Shown here: positions 7,373 to 11,734 of the stretch, in pieces
Position numbering within the stretch: position 1 is the first letter of the stretch
Layout: every line of letters starts with the position of its first letter
Translations under genes and position numbers: made by a program
The notes under the pieces: model-generated
What the model saw: the letters and a program-made list of their open reading frames with translations, nothing else
The model's database searches: none
What the model was told of the DNA's origin: nothing
DNA from: CAZFAT01 sp964517075
GTDB lineage: Bacteria > Acidobacteriota > Vicinamibacteria > Vicinamibacterales > SCN-69-37
Reading direction: 5' to 3'
Length of the DNA: 11,734 nucleotides
Assembly: GCA_964517075.1 (NCBI GenBank)
Contig: CAZFAT010000374.1
Coordinates: 1-11,734, forward strand

Positions 7373-7403
7373 CTGTAGCACATGACTATCTGTCGTGCTA
7401 CAG
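7373..7403 (+). promoter_or_regulatory. Probable operator and promoter of the antitoxin-toxin operon
   Basis: Perfect 9-bp inverted arms, CTGTAGCAC (7373-7381) and GTGCTACAG (7395-7403), are separated by 13 bases, so their centres are 22 bp apart, about two turns of DNA. They end nine bases before the antitoxin ATG. Ribbon-helix-helix antitoxins normally bind such paired sites and repress their own operon. The right arm contains TGCTACAGT, a possible extended -10 (TACAGT matches four of six), and the left arm covers the position of a -35 box, so bound repressor would block polymerase directly. The operator role is inferred from position and symmetry. Confidence 0.6.
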
Positions 7404-7412
7404 TTGAGGGGC

Positions 7413-7652
7413 ATGAAGACGTACATTCACGCGCGCCTGAGCCGTCAGGAACGCGCCGCGCTGGAGGCGCTCAAGCGCGCGACCGGTCGGTCTGAATCGG
7501 CGATTGTCCGGCGTGGTCTCCAGCTGGCGGCCGAGGAGTCCGGGGGCCGGCGGAGCGCGCTGGCGCTGGCGGGTTCGAGCGCCGGCCGGTTCAAGAGCGG
7601 CCCGCGGGATCTGTCCACGAACAACGCCCATCTCGACGGATTCGGCCGGTGA
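7413..7652 (+). CDS. Ribbon-helix-helix antitoxin of a VapBC-type module
   Basis: A 79-residue antitoxin predicted to bind both operator DNA and the PIN toxin encoded next door. The N-terminal half has the ribbon-helix-helix layout: a short strand KTYIHARL (2-9), helix A from Ser10 to about Thr24, a turn at GR (25-26), and helix B from Ser27 to about Glu42. The C-terminal tail, with a conserved-looking DLSTNN followed by LDGFG near the end, resembles the toxin-neutralising tail of VapB proteins. The ATG at 7413 is chosen because the protein starts directly with the DNA-binding strand and GAGGGG lies just upstream. A GTG at 7395 in the same frame would start inside the operator. The TGA overlaps the toxin GTG by four bases, the usual arrangement for coupled antitoxin-toxin translation. 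The paired inverted repeat upstream fits autorepression. Confidence 0.82.
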   Translation: MKTYIHARLSRQERAALEALKRATGRSESAIVRRGLQLAAEESGGRRSALALAGSSAGRFKSGPRDLSTNNAHLDGFGR

Positions 7653-8062
7653 ACGCCCCCGGGGTGCTGCTCGACACCGGCCCGCTGGTCGCGCTGCTCT
7701 CCGCGCGCGACTCCCACCACGCGCGAGCGCGTCAACTGTTCGACGAGTGCCTGCCGCCGCTCCGGTCCTGCGAAGCCGTCGTCGCCGAAGCGTGCTTCCT
7801 GATGACGAAGGTGCACGCCGCGGGCCCCGGCGAAGTCATCGCGCTCATCCGCCGCGGAGTCGTCGAGATGGCGATGGCGGCCGAGCAGCATTGGCCGAAC
7901 CTGGAGGTCCTGCTTCGGAGATACGCGGATCGGCCCGTGTCCTTTGCCGATGCCTGCCTGATTCGTTGCGCCGAAGTGCACGAGGAGGGACGGATCGCGA
8001 CGTTCGACCAGGACTTCAGCGTGTATCGCTGGGCACGTACTCGGAAGTTTCAGATACTCTGA
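7649..8062 (+). CDS. vapC: PIN-domain ribonuclease toxin (VapC-like)
   Basis: A 137-residue PIN-domain protein, normal size for VapC toxins, which are magnesium-dependent RNases that cleave tRNA or rRNA when the antitoxin is degraded. The acidic residues expected in the active site are present: Asp9 in LLDTGPL, Glu47 in CEAVVAEAC, Asp101 in SFADACLI, and Asp120 (with Asp122) in TFDQDF. The start is a GTG overlapping the antitoxin stop (GTGA), so the toxin should be made only when the antitoxin is translated. Its own TGA is followed one base later by the ATG of the pyrophosphatase-like gene. The RNA target cannot be read from the sequence. The intact catalytic set suggests an active toxin rather than a decayed copy. 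Confidence 0.85.
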   Translation: MNAPGVLLDTGPLVALLSARDSHHARARQLFDECLPPLRSCEAVVAEACFLMTKVHAAGPGEVIALIRRGVVEMAMAAEQHWPNLEVLLRRYADRPVSFADACLIRCAEVHEEGRIATFDQDFSVYRWARTRKFQIL

Positions 8063-8063
8063 G

Positions 8064-8549
8064 ATGACGCCCGACGACGTCCGAGCTGCCGACACCACGA
8101 TGGTGAGAGTCTTGATCCAGAACGAAGCCGGGACGAACCGCAAGCACTATCACGACGAGAAGACGCTCGAAGTAAAACGCGTCGTCGAGGTCTCGAAGCC
8201 GTATCCGTTTCCGTACGGGTTCATCCTGGACACGACGGCCGCCGATGGCTGGAATGTCGATTGCTATGTGCTGACCGACCGGCGGCTCCGGACAGGCGAG
8301 ATCGTCGAATGCGAGCCCATCGGCCTGATGGAACAGGTGGAGGACGGCCACGAGGACCACAACGTCCTCGCGACGCTCGCCGGGGAGTCACGAACAGTGG
8401 ACGCGGCGACGCAGTCCGTACTGGCCGCGTTTTCCCTCAACGTATTCGCGCACGTCGCGGGCAAGCGCATGCAGGTCGGACGCTTCCTGGGCCGCGCCGA
8501 GGCCGAGGCGCACGTGGCCGCGCACCGTGACAAAGCGTCGGGTCTCTAA
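8064..8549 (+). CDS. Family I inorganic pyrophosphatase homologue with substituted active-site residues
   Basis: A 161-residue protein recognisable as soluble inorganic pyrophosphatase (PPi to two phosphates) from PYPFPYGFI (46-54), TTAADGWNVDCYVLT (57-71), GEIVECEPIGLMEQ (78-91) and EDGHEDHNVLA (93-103). Compared with E. coli PPase, Asp65 and Asp70 are kept as Asp61 and Asp66, and Asp102 as Asp98. The Asp67 position is Trp63, Asp97 aligns with Glu93, Lys104 with Asn100, and the Tyr141-Lys142 pair with Val131-Ala132. The PPase signature D-x-D-P-x-D is therefore broken. It may be a divergent subfamily with altered substrate use, or an inactive relative. The ATG lies one base after the vapC stop with no clear ribosome-binding site, which suggests coupled translation. 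A second ATG at 8100 would trim 12 residues. It converges on the SGNH hydrolase gene with 25 bases between. Confidence 0.7.
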   Translation: MTPDDVRAADTTMVRVLIQNEAGTNRKHYHDEKTLEVKRVVEVSKPYPFPYGFILDTTAADGWNVDCYVLTDRRLRTGEIVECEPIGLMEQVEDGHEDHNVLATLAGESRTVDAATQSVLAAFSLNVFAHVAGKRMQVGRFLGRAEAEAHVAAHRDKASGL

Positions 8550-8574
8550 ACGTGAAGGCCTGAAGGACGCCCAC

Positions 8575-9342
8575 TTATCGGATCAACTGCTTGACGCGTC
8601 CTGAAATCGCATCCGCCCAGATCCGGTATCCGCGGAAGTTCGGATGCAGGCCGTCGGGCATGATCTCCGGCGTCAACGTGCCGTCGGACGTCAGGAACTT
8701 GTCGCCGATGTCCATGAAGAACACGTTCTTGTTGTCGGCCAGCTTCGCGAGCTTGCTGTTGATGTCCGTGATTGACGCGCGGTAGGGATTCGTGGGCTCC
8801 ACGCCGCGCGGAAAGATTCCCAGGATCAGGACCCTGGCTTGCGGCTGGCGCTTCCTGAACTCCTCGACGATGAGCCGGTCGCCCTCGACGATCTCGTCGT
8901 TCGAGTTCTTGCGCGAGATGTTGTTGGTGCCCAGCATCAGCACGATGAGCTTCGCCTTGTACCCCTCGAGCTCCCCGTTCTGCATCCGCCACAGCACGCC
9001 CTGCGTGGTGTCGCCGCCGATGCCGAAGTTTGCGGCCTTGAGCGGCGCGAAGTGCTCGTCCCAGATCGTCTGGCCGGATTGACGCCAGCCATCGGTGATC
9101 GAATCGCCGACGAACAGCAATTCAATCGTGGACCCGCGGGCGATGTCGAGAAACGTCCGATGCCGGTTGTCGTTCCGTTCGAGCGGGATGTTCGCCGGCG
9201 GTGGGGGGCCAGCGGGCCCACGCCCGGCGCGGGCGCCGGTCTGCGGCGGCGCCGCAGTGCCCTGTGCCTGCACGAGGCCAGTCGTCAGTAGCGAAACGAT
9301 CACCGCCAGCACGGATGCGCTGGCCACGGTCCATCGACGCAT
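8575..9342 (-). CDS. Secreted SGNH/GDSL-type hydrolase (esterase family)
   Basis: A 255-residue exported hydrolase. Residues 1-27 form a Sec signal peptide: basic MRR, a hydrophobic core, then VQA before the likely cut. A Pro/Gly/Ala-rich linker follows (about 28-53). The SGNH blocks are complete: GDSIT (79-83) with nucleophile Ser81, FGIGGD with Gly110 as oxyanion residue, GTNN with Asn140, and MPDGLHP with Asp230 and His233 of the catalytic triad. The arrangement resembles the platelet-activating-factor acetylhydrolase-like and carbohydrate O-acetylesterase branches, so removal of acetyl or acyl groups from glycans or lipids is the likely reaction. The actual substrate is unknown. A GGGAG lies six bases before the ATG. 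The gene lies 62 bases downstream of the TMTC-like gene on the same strand. TGCTACCAT on the minus strand at 9393-9385 could be a weak promoter of its own. Confidence 0.85.
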   Translation of the reverse strand: MRRWTVASASVLAVIVSLLTTGLVQAQGTAAPPQTGARAGRGPAGPPPPANIPLERNDNRHRTFLDIARGSTIELLFVGDSITDGWRQSGQTIWDEHFAPLKAANFGIGGDTTQGVLWRMQNGELEGYKAKLIVLMLGTNNISRKNSNDEIVEGDRLIVEEFRKRQPQARVLILGIFPRGVEPTNPYRASITDINSKLAKLADNKNVFFMDIGDKFLTSDGTLTPEIMPDGLHPNFRGYRIWADAISGRVKQLIR

Positions 9343-9404
9343 GGAGGACTCCCTTCGTCTGCGCGTGTTGCCCTGAGGGCGTGGATGGTAGCACGGCGCC
9401 CAGC

Positions 9405-11717
9405 CTATGGCCGTTGGAGCACGTCCAGGTTCGTGCGCGCGTCCGCCAGGTTTGGGTTCAGCCGCAGCGCCTCGCGGAATTCGGCCTCGGCTTCCGCGCT
9501 GCGGCCGCCGAGCGCGAGCGCGATGCCGTAGTTGTTCCGCACGTCGGCGGACAGGGCGTTTTCGCGGAACTCGAGGGCCCGCCGATACGCGGCAATGGAC
9601 TCGTCCAGCCTCCCCACCTCGCGCAGCGCGCCGGCCAGGCTCGCATGCGAAGGGCCGAAGTCGGGGCGCAGCCGGATGGCTTCCGTCAGGTGCGGCACCG
9701 CCTCGGCGAACTTCCCTTGCCGGATGAGCAGGTAGCCCAGCGCGTCGCGCGCCTCGGGGGATCGCGGATCGAGGCCGAGTGCCTCGCGATAGTGTCCTCC
9801 GGCCACGTCCAGTTGTCCCTGCGCTTCGTAGGCGGCGCCCAGGCCGACCCGCACCAGGGCATCGGCGGGACGCAGGCGCCGCAGGGCTTCGAAATGGGTT
9901 GCGGCCTCCGCGGCCCGCCCCCCCTCGAGGGCCCCCCGGGCCTGTCGCTCGAGTGCGTCCGGCGCGTCGCGGTCCACGCCGAAGACGTCTCGAAGCGCCG
10001 CTTCAGACTCGCCCGACTGGCCGAGATCGGACAACACGATGGCGAGGTTGCGGCGCGGTTCGGGATCGCGCGGGTCGAGCCGGATGGCTTCGCGATAATG
10101 CCGCGCGGCCTCCTCGAGCCGCCCGTCCGTGTAGGCGAGCACGCCGAGGTTGTTGTGCGGGCCGGACAGTCCAGGCGCCACGCGCAGCGCGGCCTCAAAG
10201 GCCTGACGCGCTTCCGGCAGACGACCCTGATACTGGAAGAACAGGCCGAGCGCGTTCTGCACCTCCGCGCTTTGCGGGTTGGCCGCGAGGGCGGCCTGCA
10301 GGTGCGGATATGCTTCGTCGGGTTTCGGGTTGTCACCGCTCAGGCTGTGCGCCGCCAGAGAAATGTGCGCCATCCAGGCCGACGGATTGCGCGCCACCGT
10401 GGACTGAAACAGCGTTTCCGGATCGACGTACTGGCGGCTGTTCTGCCAGGTCAGCACCGCCAGCGGCACCAGCGTGGCGGCCGCCAGTGCCGCACGCACA
10501 GGCGGCAGCGGAATCCAGCGGACCGCCGCGGTCGTAAGTGCCCCCGCCAGGAGGGCGATCATCGGAATGCTCGCCAGGTACTGGAAGTGGTCCGCGACGA
10601 ACGAGTAGCGGAACGGGTAGACGTTCACGAACCCAAGCGCCGGGCCAAGCCCGACGCAGTAGAGCAGGAGCCCTGCGAGGGGTGCGCGCGTCCGGTGCCG
10701 CACCATCCAGAAACCGGTCAGCGCACCGGCCAGGGCCAGCGGGAAGAGATACTGCCACCACACGCCCGCGCTGAGCTGCCAGCGTGGATAGATGAACACG
10801 AGATTCATCGGCCAGACCAGCGACGCGAGATAGAACCACACCGCGCGACCGGCGAGCAGCACGCGCTCGATCAAACCGAGTTCGAATTCTGCGCCGCGGG
10901 CGCCAATGAATCTGTACTCCACCCACGAGGTCATCGCGCCGGCAGCCACCGCGAGCAGGAAGAACGGCACGAGGGGCCGCACGTCGCGCCGCCACGTGGC
11001 GCGGCCGTATTTCCACCAGGCGACGACGAGGAGTGCCGCGGGCAAGGTCGCCGTCACGGTCTTGCAGCCGAGCGCGAGCGCGAACAGTCCGAACGCCCAT
11101 CGCCACGGTTCGCGCCGGCGCGTCTCGTCGAACCGCAGATAGCAGAGGGCGGCACCGAGATAGAGCGCCGTGGACAGCGTGTTCTTCAGCTCGGTGATCC
11201 AGGCGACGGACTCGACGTGCACTGGATGCAGCGCAAAGGCGAACGCCGCGAGCAAGCCACCGGCGATGGACAGCCGGCCGAGGAGGATCGCAATCAGGCA
11301 CGCCGACGAGGCGTGCAGCAGGACGTTGACGATGTGGTAGCCGAACGTCGCATCGCCCCACAGCCGATGCATCACCCAGAACGCGCTGTGGACGATGGGG
11401 TAGTACTGCTGGCTGGCGCCGACCTCGAACCAGATGCGGCGGAGGCCGTCCACCGTCTGCAGCCCCGCCGGCGTCATGTGCGCCTCGTCGTCCCACAACG
11501 GCGCCCCGTGCAAGGCGGGGTGGTACGACGCGACGGTCACGGCCGCGAGGGCGACCCAGAGGGCAACGATTCGCCAGTGCTCACGCAGCCACGGCAACGG
11601 CGAGTCCGTGAGCGTGGCCGCCGTGCCGGGGGCCGGCGGGGCGGCGGCGGGCCGGCTCGACGTCGGATGCGGACGCTCGCGTGCGCGGCGCGGCACCTTT
11701 CGACCTCGCGGGGACAT
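9405..11717 (-). CDS. Multi-pass GT-C-like membrane protein with C-terminal TPR domain (TMTC-like)
   Basis: A 770-residue protein with three parts. Residues 1-45 are basic and Ala/Pro-rich, probably cytoplasmic. Residues 48-425 hold about 11-13 hydrophobic segments. Residues 432-770 are a run of about eight or nine TPR units (for example 483-515, 517-549, 622-653, 656-687). After the first membrane segment comes LWDDEAH (74-80) with Asp76-Asp77, the acidic pair in the first outer loop typical of GT-C glycosyltransferases that use lipid-phosphate sugars. HPVHVESVAWI (164-174) followed by ELKN, and YPFRYSFVADHFQYL (367-381), match the pattern of TMTC-type O-mannosyltransferases and their bacterial relatives. 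A role in glycosylating exported proteins or envelope polymers is therefore likely, with the TPR part holding the acceptor or partners. Donor and acceptor are not known. No ribosome-binding site precedes the ATG, but a perfect -10 box does, seven bases upstream. Confidence 0.8.
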   Translation of the reverse strand: MSPRGRKVPRRARERPHPTSSRPAAAPPAPGTAATLTDSPLPWLREHWRIVALWVALAAVTVASYHPALHGAPLWDDEAHMTPAGLQTVDGLRRIWFEVGASQQYYPIVHSAFWVMHRLWGDATFGYHIVNVLLHASSACLIAILLGRLSIAGGLLAAFAFALHPVHVESVAWITELKNTLSTALYLGAALCYLRFDETRRREPWRWAFGLFALALGCKTVTATLPAALLVVAWWKYGRATWRRDVRPLVPFFLLAVAAGAMTSWVEYRFIGARGAEFELGLIERVLLAGRAVWFYLASLVWPMNLVFIYPRWQLSAGVWWQYLFPLALAGALTGFWMVRHRTRAPLAGLLLYCVGLGPALGFVNVYPFRYSFVADHFQYLASIPMIALLAGALTTAAVRWIPLPPVRAALAAATLVPLAVLTWQNSRQYVDPETLFQSTVARNPSAWMAHISLAAHSLSGDNPKPDEAYPHLQAALAANPQSAEVQNALGLFFQYQGRLPEARQAFEAALRVAPGLSGPHNNLGVLAYTDGRLEEAARHYREAIRLDPRDPEPRRNLAIVLSDLGQSGESEAALRDVFGVDRDAPDALERQARGALEGGRAAEAATHFEALRRLRPADALVRVGLGAAYEAQGQLDVAGGHYREALGLDPRSPEARDALGYLLIRQGKFAEAVPHLTEAIRLRPDFGPSHASLAGALREVGRLDESIAAYRRALEFRENALSADVRNNYGIALALGGRSAEAEAEFREALRLNPNLADARTNLDVLQRP

Positions 11718-11724
11718 CGCGATG

Positions 11725-11730
11725 ATTATA
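11725..11730 (-). promoter_or_regulatory. Consensus -10 box positioned for a leaderless TMTC-like transcript
   Basis: The minus strand reads TATAAT, a perfect sigma-70 type -10 hexamer, in a very GC-rich setting. Only seven bases separate it from the ATG at 11717, so the mRNA would begin at or within a base or so of the start codon. No Shine-Dalgarno sequence could fit. The -35 region lies beyond the window edge. The promoter role is inferred from consensus match and position. Confidence 0.5.
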
Positions 11731-11734
11731 GAGA

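Noticed and set aside
7395..7412. GTG at 7395 as antitoxin start
   Set aside because: It would lie inside the right operator arm and add six residues before the ribbon strand. The ATG at 7413 fits the family better.
7271..7426. Longer start at 7426 for the TPR lipoprotein
   Set aside because: It would place a non-signal-like extension ahead of the membrane segment and overlap the antitoxin start and operator. The GTG at 7294 has a GGAGGG at good distance.
8557..8566. GGCCTGAAGG between the pyrophosphatase-like and SGNH genes, identical to ten bases of the 4864-4885 hairpin
   Set aside because: The matching opposite arm is absent, so no hairpin forms. A ten-base match in GC-rich DNA may be chance or a decayed relic.

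Overview
The window is about two-thirds G+C or more, with genes packed tightly on both strands. Central-metabolism genes sit beside TPR proteins, a VapBC-type toxin-antitoxin pair and REP-like hairpins. This mix, and the flavour of the proteins, suggests an Acidobacteriota genome, perhaps of the Vicinamibacteria. That placement is an impression from protein similarity and base composition, not a proven assignment.

Layout. (1) Positions 1-4814, plus strand, are TCA-cycle territory: the 3' end of a class II fumarase (fumC), then sucA (2-oxoglutarate dehydrogenase E1), sucB (dihydrolipoamide succinyltransferase E2), and a small OB-fold lipoprotein gene whose ATG overlaps the sucB stop. The E3 subunit gene (lpd) is not in the window, so E3 must come from elsewhere. 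(2) Positions 4831-4891 hold a striking inverted pair of hairpins with the layout of a REP/BIME element. A simpler single hairpin of the same style follows fumC at 245-268. (3) Positions 4906-5676 encode an inositol-monophosphatase-family enzyme that looks most like the HisN type of histidinol-phosphatase. (4) Positions 5690-7294, minus strand, encode a TPR-rich predicted lipoprotein. (5) Positions 7373-8549, plus strand, hold a probable operator-promoter, a ribbon-helix-helix antitoxin, a PIN-domain toxin and, one base later, a family I inorganic-pyrophosphatase homologue that has lost several catalytic residues. (6) Positions 8575-11717, minus strand, hold a large GT-C-like membrane protein with a C-terminal TPR domain (TMTC-like) and, downstream of it, a secreted SGNH/GDSL hydrolase.

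Working together: fumC, sucA and sucB serve the TCA cycle, and SucA and SucB form two thirds of one complex. The antitoxin and toxin form an autoregulated pair, with the pyrophosphatase-like gene apparently riding in the same transcript. The TMTC-like protein and the SGNH hydrolase could act on the same envelope glycan or glycoprotein, but only their adjacency supports that.

No clearly new multi-gene system is visible. The most notable items are the covarying inverted hairpin pair, the altered pyrophosphatase homologue beside the toxin, the paired operator in front of the antitoxin, and a consensus -10 box placed so that the TMTC-like mRNA would be leaderless. There is no gene-free stretch longer than about 120 bases, and I saw no rRNA, tRNA, CRISPR or insertion sequence.
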